Source of the DNA: Anaerolineae bacterium | GTDB lineage: Bacteria; Chloroflexota; Anaerolineae; Promineifilales; Promineifilaceae | Assembly (NCBI GenBank): GCA_028277515.1 | Contig: JANQGC010000146.1 | Span: forward strand, 45,194 to 109,193 | Direction of reading: 5' to 3' | Length of the DNA stretch: 64,000 nucleotides | Shown here: in pieces, positions 17,811-29,446 of the stretch | How the letters are laid out: each line of letters begins with the position of its first letter | Position numbering within the stretch: the first letter of the stretch is position 1 | Notes under the pieces: model-generated | What the model was told of the DNA's origin: nothing | The model's database searches: none | Seen by the model: only the letters and a program-made list of their open reading frames with translations | Program-made: the position numbers and the translations under genes

Positions 17811-17841
17811 AGCCAAGGGAGTCAAGCACCTTGGCTTTTTG
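17811..17841 (+). terminator. Intrinsic terminator upstream of the PKS operon
   Basis: AGCCAAGG (17811-17818) and CCTTGGCT (17829-17836) pair over 8 bp around a 10-base loop, followed by TTTTTG. Outer arms AGTCCAT (17797-17803) and ATGGACT (17843-17849) could form a competing longer structure, as in attenuators. Confidence 0.7.
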
Positions 17842-17875
17842 TATGGACTTGAATCTTATTCAATAGGAAAAGTCA

Positions 17876-17894
17876 GGTAATTTGCCAAATTACC
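17876..17894. promoter_or_regulatory. Palindromic candidate operator before the acyl-CoA dehydrogenase
   Basis: Arms GGTAATTT and AAATTACC flank GCC. The site is 25 bp upstream of the operon's first start codon. A close relative with arms GGTCAATTT and AAATTGACC flanking GCT lies at 34107-34127. Confidence 0.45.
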
Positions 17895-17919
17895 CTACCA
17901 GAACTGAAGGAGCGTTAGC

Positions 17920-19551
17920 ATGGCAGGATTGGACAAAGAAACGCGGGAGATGATCTTAGATACGCTGAAGAAATATGCAGAGCGTAAATTGACCAACGAT
18001 TTTTTGCTGGAGTTGGATCATGAAGATCGCTTTCCGAATGAGGTGTTGCAGGAGCTATATGATCCGATGCAGCTTGGTTTGCATTTGCTCTTCATCCCTG
18101 AAGAGTATGACGGACTGGGTGGCGGCGCTTATGATATTTACCGGGTGTCGGAGTTGATGGCTTCTATCGACCTGGGAGTGGCCACAGGTGTATTGGCCAC
18201 ATTCTTAGGTTCCGATCCCATTCGCGTGGGGGCCACGGAGGAGCAAAAAAGTCATTGGTTCGGCCGCATCGCCGAAGAGTCCCTGCTGATGGCTTATGGC
18301 GCCACGGAGCCACAGGCGGGCAGCGACCTGGCGGCCATGAGCACACGCGCTGAACCGGTCCAGGAAAATGGCCAGGTCACAGGTTATAAGATTAACGGCC
18401 GCAAGCAGTGGATTAGCAACGGCAGTGTAGCTGACCTTTATACTATTTTGGCGCTTGCTCCAGGCGGTCCCTCCTGGTTCGTTGTCGAACGAGATGCAGA
18501 TGGCTTTACATTTGGCAAACCGGAAGATAAACATGGTATTCGAGCCAGCAATACGGCCGCACTTTTCTTAGAAGATGTCAAGGTTCCAGTTGAAAGACTG
18601 GTTGGCAATGAGGAAGGGAAGGGACTGGCTCAAGCCCAGGCTGTTTTTGGTTACACACGGCTCATGGTAGGCACCTTTGGGCTAGGAGCCGGTTGGGATG
18701 CCCTCAAGCGGGCCATCCGCTATTCCCATGAGCGCATTCAAGCCGGAGAGACCCTGGATCAGAAACAAGGTTATACCCACAAACTTATCGTGCCTAACGC
18801 AGCGCGGCTGGAAGCGGCGCGTGCTTATATTGAGTGGGTCGCCGAAGAGTTGGACAGCGACGATGAAGGCTTTCAGACAGAAGGGGCTGTGGCCAAATTC
18901 ATGGGCACGGAGGCGGGCAACAAAGCCGCCGAAGATGCGATTCAAGCCTTGGGTGGCTATGGCTATACCAAGGAGTATATGGTGGAGAAAATCAAGCGTG
19001 ATGTACGCATTACTACTATTTACGAAGGGACCTCGGAAATTATGGAGTGGACCATTGCCCGAGACCGCTGGCGGCAGCATTTGATGTCCCGCGGCGCCTT
19101 TTATGAGGAATGGGCGGCGCGACTGGACCAGGTGCAGGCGCAGGAGCCGGAAAATGGCGCCGGATACGCTGCCATGGCGATGCGCGCACTGGCGGTCATT
19201 TTGGAACGCTGCCGGATTGACCGCTTGACACGTAACCAGCATGTGTTGTTCCGTCTTGGCGAACTGATTGCTTATACGGAAACAGCGGCTGTATTTGCTG
19301 AACGCGTGCAGTCCCATCCTACAGAAGCCATTAGTCTGGATGTTGCGACCCGCCAGGCTCTGTCGCGCATCCATGCCCGCGATGCTGCCTTGAAGGTAGC
19401 AACGGATGGTTTGCGTTGGGCGATTGGCGCAGGGCAAACCGATCCTGATTTAGCCAACTCACTGAATTTACCAGGAATTTACCAGGCTCAGAACGGCCTG
19501 ATTGAAGATATGAATTTTGCTCGGGATCGCTTAAACAAAGCATTCCGCTAG
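17920..19551 (+). CDS. Acyl-CoA dehydrogenase family protein, first gene of the PKS operon
   Basis: A 543-residue flavoenzyme of the acyl-CoA dehydrogenase superfamily, longer than the usual 380-400 because of an extra helical C-terminal part (about 400-543). Family parts are the N-terminal helical domain, [19 protein letters not shown] (FAD/substrate loop), [11 protein letters not shown], the [18 protein letters not shown] region and [11 protein letters not shown] with the catalytic Glu. The extended architecture is shared with very-long-chain-type members. GAAGGAG lies 7 bases before the ATG. It sits 20 bp ahead of the megasynthase gene. Because that megasynthase has no enoyl reductase domain, this protein might set or remove double bonds in the product; that is inference. 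Confidence 0.9.
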   Translation: MAGLDKETREMILDTLKKYAERKLTNDFLLELDHEDRFPNEVLQELYDPMQLGLHLLFIPEEYDGLGGGAYDIYRVSELMASIDLGVATGVLATFLGSDPIRVGATEEQKSHWFGRIAEESLLMAYGATEPQAGSDLAAMSTRAEPVQENGQVTGYKINGRKQWISNGSVADLYTILALAPGGPSWFVVERDADGFTFGKPEDKHGIRASNTAALFLEDVKVPVERLVGNEEGKGLAQAQAVFGYTRLMVGTFGLGAGWDALKRAIRYSHERIQAGETLDQKQGYTHKLIVPNAARLEAARAYIEWVAEELDSDDEGFQTEGAVAKFMGTEAGNKAAEDAIQALGGYGYTKEYMVEKIKRDVRITTIYEGTSEIMEWTIARDRWRQHLMSRGAFYEEWAARLDQVQAQEPENGAGYAAMAMRALAVILERCRIDRLTRNQHVLFRLGELIAYTETAAVFAERVQSHPTEAISLDVATRQALSRIHARDAALKVATDGLRWAIGAGQTDPDLANSLNLPGIYQAQNGLIEDMNFARDRLNKAFR

Positions 19552-19571
19552 AGATTATTAAGAGGTGTCCC

Positions 19572-22500
19572 ATGCTGACTTCAAAGAAGAAAGCAATTGC
19601 AATCGTGGGGGTGGGGGCCATCTTACCGGATGCGCCATCGGCGCACGACTTCTGGAACAATATTGTTAACAAAAAATATAGCATCACCGAGGTTCCACCG
19701 GAACGGTGGGATCCGGATGATTATTACGATCCTGATCCGTCAGCTTTGGATAAAACATATTCAAAGATCGGTGGCTGGATTCGCGATTTTGAATTTGATT
19801 GGCGCAAATTTCGCATGCCGCCTAAGGTCGCTGAGGCTTTAGATGAGGGGCAGAAATGGGCGGTGACGATTGCCGCCAGCGCCTTGGAAGATTATGGTTA
19901 TCCGGAACGGCCGTTAAATACTGAAAATACGGCGGTGATACTCGGCACAGCTATGGGTGGCGAGATGCACTACGTCACCAACTTGCGCATCTCCTTTCCC
20001 GAATATGCCCATATCCTGGAATCGGTAAGCGATTTTAACCAACTCCCTGAGGATGTGCGGGCTTCGATTTTAAGCCAGTGGCGGGAGCGGGTGGATGAAC
20101 AGTTTCCACCGATTACCGAAGATACAATGCCCGGCGAACTGGCCAATATTGTTTCCGGGCGTGTGGCCAGCATGCTCAATTTGCGTGGGCCTAATTACAT
20201 CACCGATGCTGCCTGCGCATCCAGTTTCGCGGCCGTTAGTGACGCGGTTAAATTGTTAAACGAACATCACGTCGATGCCGTCATCGCCGGCGGTGTCGAT
20301 CACATGATGAATGTGTCTAGTTTTGTTAAATTTTGCAAGATTGGTGCCCTGAGCGCCACGGGCAGCCGGCCTTTTGGGGAAGGGGCTGACGGTTTTGTGA
20401 TGGGCGAAGGCTCGGCCGTCTTTCTCTTGAAGCGGCTGGAAGATGCTGAACGCAACGGCGACAAGATTTACGCCGTAATTCGCGGTGTCGGTGGCTCCAG
20501 CGACGGTAAGGGTAAAGGGATCACGGCACCCAATCCTATCGGCCAACAGTTAGCCTTGCAGCGTGCCTGGGAAAACGCCGGGATTGATCCCGCAACGGCG
20601 ACACTTGTAGAAGCCCACGGAACCAGCACGCGCGTCGGGGATGTGGTCGAATTTGATAGTTTAAATAAGATCTTTGGACAGGCACCAAAGGGAAGTATTG
20701 GTTTAGGTTCGGCCAAGAGCAATGTTGGTCATTTGAAGGCGGGGGCAGGGGCCGCGGGCATGCTTAAGGCAGCCATGGCCTTGCATCATAAGACGCTGCC
20801 CCCCACTTTGAACGCCGAAAAGGAAAACCCCAATATTGATCTGGAAAATTCTCCATTTTATTTAGTGCATGAACCTCAGGAGTGGCAGCGCAGTAATGGC
20901 ACGCCACGCCGCTGTGGTGTCAGCGCTTATGGGTTTGGTGGGACGAACTTCCACATTGTACTGGAAGAACATGTTCCTGGCGCGCTGACAGCGGATGAGG
21001 ATGAAGCCCAGGTTGTTCAGAGTCCATCCCTGCCGGTTACGCCAACAAACGCTGTAGCGCAAACGCAAAGACCAGCACCGGTGCGCGGAATTTTGGCTAT
21101 TGGTGCTTCTACACCTACCGAATTGAAAGATAAGCTTGACACCCTGATAAATCGCGTTGAAGGAGGATGGGCACCATCTAAAGCGCTTTTACCCCGGCAG
21201 GTCGATATTGAAGCCAATGAACGATTGGTGATTGATTTCAGCGACCATGCGGAACTGCTGGATCGCGTGCATAAGGCGCGTAAGGTCATGGGATTTGACA
21301 ACCCACAGGCCTGGAAAGCGGTAGAAGCGCAGGGAATCTTTCGCGGAAGCGGCAAGCCAAAAGGTAAAATCGCTTTTCTGTTCCCTGGGCAGGGCAGCCA
21401 ATATGTCAATATGGGCCGCGAGTTGAAGGAAATCTCACCGGTTGTTGCCGAGGTATTGGAAGAAGCGGACGAGGTAATGGAGCCTATTTTGGGTGAACCG
21501 CTAACCGAAAAAATATTTGTCGATCCCGACGATTCTACGGCCGTCATGCAAGCCCAATTTGGTTTGATGCAAACAGAAATTACACAACCGGCGATGTTGA
21601 CTTTGGATATCGCCATCCTTAAGCTCCTGGCCCAATATGGCTTTGAGCCGGATATGGTTATGGGCCATTCTCTGGGGGAATATGCCGGGCTTATTGCTGC
21701 GGGCATTATGCCATTCGCAGATGCCCTGGAAGCATCGGCGGCTCGCGGCGGCGAAATGAGCAGAATTGAATTGGATGACAACGGCAAAATGGCCGCCGTG
21801 CTGGCTCCTTATGATGTGGTGATGGAGACATTAAAAGAAGTCGATGGCTATGTCGTTCCGGCCAATATCAACTGCACCAGTCAATGCGTCGTTGGTGGAA
21901 CCAGTTCGGCCGTTGAAGAAGCGGCGGCCTTGTTTGAGGAAAAAGGATACCGGGCCATCATGATTCCGGTAAGCCACGCATTCCACACCAAGATCGTCGC
22001 GCCGGCCAGCGCGCCGCTAAGGAAAGTGTTGGACCGATTGCATATTTCCGAACCAACTATGCCTTTGGTGGCCAATCTGACCGGTGAGTTTTACCCGCAG
22101 ACAGTGGAGGGAATTAAAGACATCTTGCGGCAGCAGGTTGCCTCACCCGTACAGTGGGTCAAGGGTTTAGAGACGCTCTATGACGCCGGTGTGCGCATGT
22201 TTGTCGAGGTTGGTCCCAAGCGAGCATTACGCGGCTTTGCGCGCGATGTCTTCGCCGATAAGGATGATGTGCAGGCTTTGATGACGATGCATCCCAAGAC
22301 CGGTGAGCTGCCCTCATTTAACCAGGCTTTATGCGGACTCTATGCTGCCGGTTATTCGGGCAGCAATGGAGCGGTTCCCGACGAAATTCAGAAGCAGCAA
22401 CCCATGCCTGAATCTAAGGAAAACGCTTCCGAACATAGCGTCAATGGGGACATGCCGTCGATGGAGGTATTGTCCCAGGTTGTGACTCAGGCCGTGCAGC

Positions 22501-25500
22501 AAGCAATCGGCCAGGGTATTCAACCAGGCCGGCAAATGGATAAACCTTACGACCGTAATTTGCCGCCCAATGGATCGGTGGTGATTAGCGGTACCGGGTT
22601 AGGATTGCCCGGAGCAGAAAAGCCGGTAATGGACCCGGACAATGCCATGCGCATCTTACGCGGCGAACAATTCGTGGACTTAATCCCTGAAAGATTCCGC
22701 CGTATGATAGTTGATAAACGAATCACACGCCTGGTGAAGGGGGCTGATGGCAATGGGAGTTTCGTCACGATCACTGATCCTGATGAAGTCATTAAATTGG
22801 CCGGACGCCCCGGTCCTTTCGACCTGGCCGAGGAATATGGTGTCCCGGAAAAGCTGATTGAAGCTTTGGATATGACCACCCAACTGGCCATGGCCGCCGG
22901 TCTGGACTCCCTGCGCGAAGCGGGGATTCCCCTGGTTCAGACTTACCGTTACACGACAACCGGTAAGTATCTACCTGATCGCTGGATGCTGCCGGAGTCA
23001 ATGAGGGATGATACTGGTGTTATATTCGCCAGCGCTTTCCCAGGCGGTGATCGTTTTGCGGATGAGTTTAAGCGTTATTACGAGTGGGAAAATCGACTGG
23101 CCCAACGAGAAGGGCTGGAAGATTTGAAACGCTATACCAAAGATGCCGATACGCTAAATGAAATCAACCGTCGCATCGGGGAATTGAAGTTGCAAATGGA
23201 AGCCAATCCCTATGTGTTTGACCGGCGCTTTCTGTTCCGAATTTTGAGCATGGGTCATTCCCAGTTTGCGCAGTATATCGGCGCCCGCGGGCCGAATACG
23301 CATGTCAATGCGGCTTGTGCGAGTACGGCTCAAGGGATTGCCATTGCCGAGGATTGGATCCGCAGCGGCCGCTGCCGGCGGGTAGTGGTCATCGGCGGCG
23401 ACATTGTCACTGGAAATAACTTGATGGAATGGGTCGGTGCCGGCTTCCTGGCGACCGGCGCTGTAACCACCAGCGACCGTGTTGATGAAGCGGCTTTGCC
23501 CTTTGACCGCCGCCGTCATGGCACGATTATGGGTATGGGCGCTTGTAGCCTGGTTGTGGAAAGCGAGGATGCTCTGCGCGAACGGGGTATGCGCGGTATC
23601 GTTGAGTTACTGAGTAGTGAAACCTCCAACAGCGCCTTTCATGGCACGCGATTGGATTTAGATCATATATCCATGGTCATGGATAACCTGGTGACGGCGG
23701 CTGAGCGGCGCTTTGGCCTGAATCGCCATGCTATCGCTCCCAATTCCGTCTTCATGTCTCATGAGACCTACACCCCGGCTCGTGGCGGAAGCGCCTCCGC
23801 TGAAGTAGCCGCCTTACGCCACACATTTGGAGAATCGGCGAGTGATATTATCATCGCCAACACCAAAGGTTTCACAGGACACCCGATGGGCGTTGGTGTG
23901 GAAGATGTAATTGCGGTAAAAATCCTTGAACATGGCATCGTCCCCCCTGTACCGAACTTTAAGGAGATCGACCCCAATCTTGGACCCTTGAACTTGAGCC
24001 GCGGCGGCCGGTATCCGGTGAAATATGCTATTCATCTGGCGGCCGGTTTTGGCTCGCAAATATCATTGACGCTCACCCGGCGAATTCCAGGTGGATTGGA
24101 TCGTGTTGATAATAAAGGATTGTATGATCGCTGGCTGGCTGATGTGAGTGGTTATGATCAGGCCGAGACGGAGGTCGTGAAGCGCGTCCTACGTATTAAG
24201 GCCCAGGGTGCACCCACGAATGCGGTGGCTCCCAGCCGCTGGCAGTATGGCACAGGACCCACCGTTCGGGCGATTGAGGCAGACGGTGTTGGCTCCATCC
24301 CGCAGCCGGCGCGTATGGTCATGCCGGATTTGCAACCGGCTCCCCAACCGGTGCCAGTGCCGGCCCCGCCCAAAACACCGGTAACGCCGGCCCCTGCTGC
24401 TCCACCGCAGCCGGAGGTCAAAGCTGCTCCAAAACCGGCAGCGGTTCCTGCTCCTGCGCCCCCGGTGGAGGTACCTGCAGAAATCAGTGATCCGGTTGCC
24501 GAGCGCGTGGTAGCCCTGGTCGCAGAGCAAACCGGCTATCCGGCCGATATGCTCGACCTTGACCTGGACATGGAAGCTGATCTAGGTATTGATACGGTTA
24601 AACAAGCGGAAACCTTTGGGGCTATTCAAGAAGAATTTGACATCCCTGCACGGGGCGACCTCTCTCTACGTGATTACAATACGCTGGAGAAGGTCATCGG
24701 ATTCGTGAAAGAGATGCGACCTGACCTGGCTGTGACGGACTCCCAAACAACAGCTCCTATCTCAACTCCGAGCGCAGCGCCTGTAGTGGAGACGACACCT
24801 CCTCCGGCCGCAGCGCCAACAGGGGAAGTTGATGGGGTAGCTGCCCAGGTTATCGCCTTGGTGGCAGAGCAAACCGGCTATCCGGAAGATATGCTGGACC
24901 TTGATCTGGACATGGAAGCGGACCTGGGAATTGATACCGTTAAACAGGCGGAGACTTTTCAGGCCATTCGTGAAAAGTTCGACATCCCGCAAAGAGATGA
25001 TTTGAACCTGCGTGATTATGAAACGCTGAGGAAGGTGATTGGTTTCGTGAAAGAGATGCGACCTGACCTGGTAAAGGTCATGCCGACGCCAATAACGCCC
25101 CAGGTGGCTCCTGCTGTGGACCCGGTTCCAGTGACTCCTGCTGAACCAATGCCTACGGCCGACACTGATGCAGATCCGGTGGCTGCCCAAGTGATCGCCC
25201 TGGTGGCTGAGCAAACCGGCTATCCGGAAGTTATGTTGGAGCTTGACCTCGATCTGGAGGCCGACCTGGGTATTGATACGGTCAAACAGGCGGAGACTTT
25301 CCTGGCCATTCGCGAAACATTCGACATTCCGCAGCAGGAAGATTTGAATCTACGCGATTATGATACCCTGGAGAAGGTGATTGGATTTGTCAGGGAAATG
25401 CGTCCTGACTTGGCACAAGCGGCACCGGTACCAGTAACATCTCCGACGGCCGCAGTCCCACCCGCCACGCCGGTTACTACACCGGCACCGGCCGTGCCGC

Positions 25501-28500
25501 AAACTGAACCGGCGGAGGATGAAATTGCTGCCCAAGTGATCGCCCTGGTCGCAGAACAGACCGGCTATCCGGAAGATATGCTGGAGCTTGACCTCGATCT
25601 GGAGGCCGACCTGGGCATTGATACGGTCAAACAGGCGGAGACATTCCTGGCCATTCGTGAAACATTCGACATTCCCCAGCAGGAAGATTTGAATCTGCGC
25701 GATTATGATACCCTGGAAAAAGTGATTGGTTTTGTCAGGGACATGCGTCCTGATTTAGCGGCAACCTCAGAGCCTGAAGCGGTTTCCACACCACCCCCTG
25801 CCACCTCAGAAAGTGCTGAGGATGTGGTGGCTGCCAGAGTGCTGGCGCTTGTTTCAGAGCAGACCGGTTACCCGGTTGACATGCTGGAATTGGACCTGGA
25901 TCTGGAAGCGGACCTGGGCATTGATACGGTCAAACAGGCGGAGACTTTCCTGGCCATCCGCGAAACATTCGACATTCCCCAGCAGGAAGATTTGAATCTG
26001 CGCGATTATGATACCCTGGAAAAGGTGATCGGTTTTGTGCATGAGATGCGTCCTGATCTGGCCGGGTCGGCCGTGGCAGAAGCGGCTCATGAAACGGTTG
26101 AGGCAGGCGAAAAACCTGAGCCAGTTCCGGCGCGAACGAAATACAATCTGGAAGATGCGGATAAGATGCCGCGTCGTGTACCGGTTCCCAGCCTGCGGCC
26201 GGCGCTCGATCTGTGCAAAGAGAGCGGCGTCACCCTGGACGAGAACAGCCGGGTGATCGTTATGCCTGACCAGTCGGGCCTGGCCTCTGCGCTATCCAAT
26301 CGACTGGAGAAATTAGGGGTTGACGTATTAATGCTCGATCCCGAATTAGATGCGGATGGTTTGCTTGAGCAGCTAAATACCTGGCAGCAAGCAGGTGATT
26401 TGACCGGTATTTACTGGCTGCCTGCCTTTGATGTTGAGCCACTTCTCGATGAGATGGACCTGGATGCCTGGCGACAGCACAATGAGCAGCGGGTCAAGAA
26501 ACTGTACCATGTCATGCGCGCTTTGTATGAAAGTGTTGACAAACCGGGCACATTCCTGGTCGCTGCCACTCGTTTAGGCGGTTTATTCGGCTACGGTTCA
26601 GAGGGCGCATCAGCGCCCCTGGGCGGTGCGGTAAGCGGGTTTACGAAGGCCTATGAAATTGAACAGCGCCTGCGCACGGAAGGTAAAGGACCGCTGGTCA
26701 AGGTCGTTGACTTTGAAACCGGCCGTAAAACGGCCGCGCCCGCGGACCGGATCATTGCCGAGACCTTGCAGGACCCGGGTATCGTAGAAGTAGGTTATTA
26801 CCAGGACCGACGATATACGATTACCCTGGAAGAACAACCGGCCGATGATGGCCAACCTGGCCTGGATCTGAACGAGGAAACGGTGTTTGTGGTCACCGGT
26901 GCGGCCGGTGGCATCACCAGTGAAATCGTCAGCGATCTCGCTGCGGCCAGCCAGGGCATCTTTTACCTGCTGGACCTGGTGGAAGCACCCGATGCAGACG
27001 ACCCGGCGATTCAACTATTCCGCCAGGATAAAGATGCCTTAAAGCGGCAGTTGATCGAAGATGCACGGGCGGCAGGGAAACGGCCGACGCCTGTGGAAAT
27101 CGACAAACAGATGATGGCCATTGAACGGGACGAGGCCGCGCTGCGGGCTATCGAATCTGTAGAAATGGCCGGCGGCACGGCACATTACCACGCAGTTGAT
27201 TTGATGGACAGCCAACGGATCAGTGCGGTGATCGCGGAAATTGGCGAGAGTTATGGGCGGATCGACGTTCTGATCCATGCCGGCGGTTTATTAGTAGACC
27301 GGACACTACCAAATAAAGAGCCGCAGCAGTTTAACCTGGTGTTCGATGTCAAAGCAGATGGTTTCTTTAACATACTACATGCGGCTAAAGATCTATCTCT
27401 GGGGGCAACCATCTGCTTTAGCTCCGTTGCCGGACGTTTCGGAAACAATGGCCAAAGTGATTACAGCGCAGCCAATGATCTGCTCTGCAAGATCACCAGC
27501 AACATGCGTCACTTACGGCCGCAAACAAAGGCCATTGCCATTGATTGGACGGCCTGGGGCGATATCGGAATGGCCGCCCGCGGATCGGTGCCTACGGTTA
27601 TGAAAGCCCTGGGAATTGATATGCTGCCGCCGGAATCCGGCGTGCCCACGGTGCGCCGCGAACTGGTTGCCGGCGGTTTCAGCGGAGAAATTCTTGTCGG
27701 TGGTGCGCTGGGCATCATGACCAGCGAGCTTGATGAAAGTGGTGGCCTTGACCTGGATAAAGCTAACCAATGGCTCCGGGAGCAGCATGGCGATCGCTTG
27801 ATGATCGGCCGGATCACAGCGGCCAATCTGTATGGTGGGCTGCAGGTGGAGACACCACTCGACCCAACGGAACAGCCCTTCCTATTTGATCATGCCCCCG
27901 ATGAGGACACACCCTGGCTGCCCGGCGTGATGGCCACGGAAGCGTTGGCCCAACTGGCATCGCTCCTCGCCCCTGATTGCCATGTGGCGGCGGTGGAAAA
28001 CGAGCAGATGATGGGCGCTTTCAAGTTCTTCCGCAATGAACCGCGCACCCTTTATCTGCGAGCTGCGGCCAAACCGGCAGAGAATGGTGATCTCATTGTC
28101 CGCGCAGGTCTGCGGTCGATTACCAAACCGGCGCGTGAAGGTTTGCCCATACGAGAACAGGATCATTTCCTCGCTGATGTTCGTCTGACCAAAGATGCGC
28201 CGCAAGCAGTTAGGGAAGCGTTTGCAGCACCTGAAACGGAGCGTCTGACGACCACGGCTGACGAAATCTATGAAATCTTTTTCCATGGTCCGGCGTACCA
28301 GGTTTTGGAACGGGTGCAGGTGGATGGAGACAAAGCCACGGCTTTAATTGCTCATGACCTGCCACCCAACACAGAACCGGCAGAGGCCCGTTCATTCATT
28401 GCCCCACGCTTAGTGGAAGCATGTTTCCAAGCGGCCGCTCAGTGGAGTATCGAAGTGAAAAACGGGATGGCTTTCCCCTTGGGGTTTGACAAGGTCATTC

Positions 28501-28664
28501 CCCTCCGTCAAGCTGAAGAAGCGGAAGGCCAACGGCTTTATGTGCTCCTGGAAACGGCCGATGGTGGACAGAGCTTCGACGCGCAAGTGGTCGATGAGAC
28601 CGGTAATGTCTATGTCATTCTGCGCAGCTATCGTACGGTGTCCCGTCCTGGGGTTGAAAGCTAG
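19572..28664 (+). CDS. PUFA-synthase-like megasynthase: KS-AT-KS-ACP(x5)-KR-DH
   Basis: A 3030-residue iterative type I polyketide/fatty-acid synthase. KS1 (about 7-460) has Cys215, His349 and His387. The acyltransferase (about 598-900) has GHSLGEYAG with Ser700. KS2 (about 1000-1515) keeps Cys1249, His1397 and His1437, so it is not an obvious chain-length factor. After a Pro/Ala-rich linker come five near-identical ACPs, all reading [10 protein letters not shown] with Thr at 1675, 1789, 1903, 2018 and 2119, where PUFA-synthase ACPs have DSIK. The KR has TGAAGGI (2442), Ser2617/2618, Tyr2631 and Asn2635. The C-terminal part (about 2750-3025) looks like a PKS dehydratase double hotdog, with a possible His2774 and FFHGPAYQ (His2905). 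No enoyl reductase or thioesterase is visible. AGAGGTG precedes the ATG. The layout recalls PfaA/PfaC-type and heterocyst-glycolipid synthases. The product is unknown. Confidence 0.93.
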   Translation: MLTSKKKAIAIVGVGAILPDAPSAHDFWNNIVNKKYSITEVPPERWDPDDYYDPDPSALDKTYSKIGGWIRDFEFDWRKFRMPPKVAEALDEGQKWAVTIAASALEDYGYPERPLNTENTAVILGTAMGGEMHYVTNLRISFPEYAHILESVSDFNQLPEDVRASILSQWRERVDEQFPPITEDTMPGELANIVSGRVASMLNLRGPNYITDAACASSFAAVSDAVKLLNEHHVDAVIAGGVDHMMNVSSFVKFCKIGALSATGSRPFGEGADGFVMGEGSAVFLLKRLEDAERNGDKIYAVIRGVGGSSDGKGKGITAPNPIGQQLALQRAWENAGIDPATATLVEAHGTSTRVGDVVEFDSLNKIFGQAPKGSIGLGSAKSNVGHLKAGAGAAGMLKAAMALHHKTLPPTLNAEKENPNIDLENSPFYLVHEPQEWQRSNGTPRRCGVSAYGFGGTNFHIVLEEHVPGALTADEDEAQVVQSPSLPVTPTNAVAQTQRPAPVRGILAIGASTPTELKDKLDTLINRVEGGWAPSKALLPRQVDIEANERLVIDFSDHAELLDRVHKARKVMGFDNPQAWKAVEAQGIFRGSGKPKGKIAFLFPGQGSQYVNMGRELKEISPVVAEVLEEADEVMEPILGEPLTEKIFVDPDDSTAVMQAQFGLMQTEITQPAMLTLDIAILKLLAQYGFEPDMVMGHSLGEYAGLIAAGIMPFADALEASAARGGEMSRIELDDNGKMAAVLAPYDVVMETLKEVDGYVVPANINCTSQCVVGGTSSAVEEAAALFEEKGYRAIMIPVSHAFHTKIVAPASAPLRKVLDRLHISEPTMPLVANLTGEFYPQTVEGIKDILRQQVASPVQWVKGLETLYDAGVRMFVEVGPKRALRGFARDVFADKDDVQALMTMHPKTGELPSFNQALCGLYAAGYSGSNGAVPDEIQKQQPMPESKENASEHSVNGDMPSMEVLSQVVTQAVQQAIGQGIQPGRQMDKPYDRNLPPNGSVVISGTGLGLPGAEKPVMDPDNAMRILRGEQFVDLIPERFRRMIVDKRITRLVKGADGNGSFVTITDPDEVIKLAGRPGPFDLAEEYGVPEKLIEALDMTTQLAMAAGLDSLREAGIPLVQTYRYTTTGKYLPDRWMLPESMRDDTGVIFASAFPGGDRFADEFKRYYEWENRLAQREGLEDLKRYTKDADTLNEINRRIGELKLQMEANPYVFDRRFLFRILSMGHSQFAQYIGARGPNTHVNAACASTAQGIAIAEDWIRSGRCRRVVVIGGDIVTGNNLMEWVGAGFLATGAVTTSDRVDEAALPFDRRRHGTIMGMGACSLVVESEDALRERGMRGIVELLSSETSNSAFHGTRLDLDHISMVMDNLVTAAERRFGLNRHAIAPNSVFMSHETYTPARGGSASAEVAALRHTFGESASDIIIANTKGFTGHPMGVGVEDVIAVKILEHGIVPPVPNFKEIDPNLGPLNLSRGGRYPVKYAIHLAAGFGSQISLTLTRRIPGGLDRVDNKGLYDRWLADVSGYDQAETEVVKRVLRIKAQGAPTNAVAPSRWQYGTGPTVRAIEADGVGSIPQPARMVMPDLQPAPQPVPVPAPPKTPVTPAPAAPPQPEVKAAPKPAAVPAPAPPVEVPAEISDPVAERVVALVAEQTGYPADMLDLDLDMEADLGIDTVKQAETFGAIQEEFDIPARGDLSLRDYNTLEKVIGFVKEMRPDLAVTDSQTTAPISTPSAAPVVETTPPPAAAPTGEVDGVAAQVIALVAEQTGYPEDMLDLDLDMEADLGIDTVKQAETFQAIREKFDIPQRDDLNLRDYETLRKVIGFVKEMRPDLVKVMPTPITPQVAPAVDPVPVTPAEPMPTADTDADPVAAQVIALVAEQTGYPEVMLELDLDLEADLGIDTVKQAETFLAIRETFDIPQQEDLNLRDYDTLEKVIGFVREMRPDLAQAAPVPVTSPTAAVPPATPVTTPAPAVPQTEPAEDEIAAQVIALVAEQTGYPEDMLELDLDLEADLGIDTVKQAETFLAIRETFDIPQQEDLNLRDYDTLEKVIGFVRDMRPDLAATSEPEAVSTPPPATSESAEDVVAARVLALVSEQTGYPVDMLELDLDLEADLGIDTVKQAETFLAIRETFDIPQQEDLNLRDYDTLEKVIGFVHEMRPDLAGSAVAEAAHETVEAGEKPEPVPARTKYNLEDADKMPRRVPVPSLRPALDLCKESGVTLDENSRVIVMPDQSGLASALSNRLEKLGVDVLMLDPELDADGLLEQLNTWQQAGDLTGIYWLPAFDVEPLLDEMDLDAWRQHNEQRVKKLYHVMRALYESVDKPGTFLVAATRLGGLFGYGSEGASAPLGGAVSGFTKAYEIEQRLRTEGKGPLVKVVDFETGRKTAAPADRIIAETLQDPGIVEVGYYQDRRYTITLEEQPADDGQPGLDLNEETVFVVTGAAGGITSEIVSDLAAASQGIFYLLDLVEAPDADDPAIQLFRQDKDALKRQLIEDARAAGKRPTPVEIDKQMMAIERDEAALRAIESVEMAGGTAHYHAVDLMDSQRISAVIAEIGESYGRIDVLIHAGGLLVDRTLPNKEPQQFNLVFDVKADGFFNILHAAKDLSLGATICFSSVAGRFGNNGQSDYSAANDLLCKITSNMRHLRPQTKAIAIDWTAWGDIGMAARGSVPTVMKALGIDMLPPESGVPTVRRELVAGGFSGEILVGGALGIMTSELDESGGLDLDKANQWLREQHGDRLMIGRITAANLYGGLQVETPLDPTEQPFLFDHAPDEDTPWLPGVMATEALAQLASLLAPDCHVAAVENEQMMGAFKFFRNEPRTLYLRAAAKPAENGDLIVRAGLRSITKPAREGLPIREQDHFLADVRLTKDAPQAVREAFAAPETERLTTTADEIYEIFFHGPAYQVLERVQVDGDKATALIAHDLPPNTEPAEARSFIAPRLVEACFQAAAQWSIEVKNGMAFPLGFDKVIPLRQAEEAEGQRLYVLLETADGGQSFDAQVVDETGNVYVILRSYRTVSRPGVES

Positions 28665-28672
28665 GAACAAAT

Positions 28673-29446
28673 GTGAGGGTAGGGGCGAGTGTTAACTCGC
28701 CCCTGCAAAATGTTGTGATTCAGTGGCTTATCCAGACGCCTGATGCTCATCCGGCGTTAGCCCAGGCCGTTGCTCCCTCAGGTTTTCTAACCGCTAAGGA
28801 AGCGGCCGTTTTTAACAACTTGCAAGTTGAAAAACGAAGAAAGGATTGGCTATTAGGGCGCTGGACCGCCAAACACCTTTTACAACAAGTGATTTATCAG
28901 CAAAGCGGCCAAAGGATTCCTTTTACGACTATTGGGATATTAGCCGGGGATGATGGCGCACCGCGTGTCCATCTTGCTCCATCCATCTTGCACCCGGATC
29001 ATCAATATTCCATTTCCATCAGCCATTCCAATGATACGGCTCTATGTGCCGTCATAAACAGGGAGAACTATGCAATTGGCGCCGATTTAGAATGGATTGA
29101 AAGGCGACCAGCGACCTTTGCTGAAAATTATTTCAGTGAAAATGAACAACAATTCCTTGAGCAGACTTTACCTGAACATCGTGATTTTTGGGTGACGGCC
29201 ATATGGAGCGCCAAGGAAGCGGCGTTTAAAGCAGTTCGGGAAGGATTGCGTTTGGACACAAGGCAAATCGAATGCCGGTTTAAGGATTATCAACAAGAAT
29301 CAAAGCAATGGATTCCCTTCTCCATGAATTGGCGTCAGGGTGCAGGTGGCCATTACCCGCCATTGCAGGGTTGGTTGAAAGCCGAATCAGATTATGTTCT
29401 GACACTGGCGATAGAAGTGAATCAGGAGATTTATCAACATGCGTAA
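28673..29446 (+). CDS. Sfp-type 4'-phosphopantetheinyl transferase
   Basis: A 257-residue Sfp-class enzyme that transfers phosphopantetheine from CoA to carrier proteins. Motifs are RKDWLLGRWTAKHLL, YSISISHSNDTALCAV, the Mg-binding GADLEWIERRP (Asp138, Glu140) and WSAKEAAFKAVREGLRL (Glu182). It sits 8 bp after the megasynthase and overlaps the carboxyltransferase start, so it is a dedicated activator of the operon's ACPs. The GTG at 28673 has AGGA 6 bases upstream, but the first 11 codons run through a hairpin repeat (28682-28703). A GTG at 28715 is the alternative start. Confidence 0.9.
   Translation: MRVGASVNSPLQNVVIQWLIQTPDAHPALAQAVAPSGFLTAKEAAVFNNLQVEKRRKDWLLGRWTAKHLLQQVIYQQSGQRIPFTTIGILAGDDGAPRVHLAPSILHPDHQYSISISHSNDTALCAVINRENYAIGADLEWIERRPATFAENYFSENEQQFLEQTLPEHRDFWVTAIWSAKEAAFKAVREGLRLDTRQIECRFKDYQQESKQWIPFSMNWRQGAGGHYPPLQGWLKAESDYVLTLAIEVNQEIYQHA
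28682..28703. repeat. Short palindromic repeat at the start of the transferase gene
   Basis: Arms GGGGCGAGT and ACTCGCCCC enclose GTTA. It resembles the dispersed GGGGCGA-type intergenic palindromes found in many Chloroflexota genomes. Here it overlaps the proposed start of the phosphopantetheinyl transferase. Confidence 0.55.

Larger units (their letters stand above)
17503..17919 (+). other. Structured intergenic region: possible small RNA or leader of the biosynthetic operon
   Basis: No coding frame is convincing here. TATAAT occurs at 17589-17594. It is followed by a chain of hairpins: 17600-17617 (CACCTT/AAGGTG), 17621-17635 (AGCGCC/GGCGCT), and a long rod whose tip pairs 17682-17697 with 17726-17740 and whose base pairs TTCCAA (17643-17648) with TTGGAA (17745-17750). 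An intrinsic terminator follows at 17811-17841. Beyond it lie two short palindromes (17849-17863 and 17876-17894) just ahead of the acyl-CoA dehydrogenase start. Either a transcript of roughly 240 nt ends at the terminator, or this is an attenuated leader. No known RNA family was recognised. Confidence 0.5.

Noticed and set aside
17589..17842. 6S RNA or a known riboswitch
   Set aside because: The rod-like fold is suggestive, but no family-specific conserved bases were recognised, so only a generic structured-RNA call is made.
18682..19437. A 251-codon reverse frame opposite the acyl-CoA dehydrogenase
   Set aside because: Fully antisense to conserved motifs of the dehydrogenase; low-complexity-looking product without domain signs.
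21017..21787. A 256-codon reverse frame inside the megasynthase gene
   Set aside because: It lies wholly opposite the strongly supported KS-AT region, has no ribosome site and no recognisable domain; it is a codon-bias shadow.
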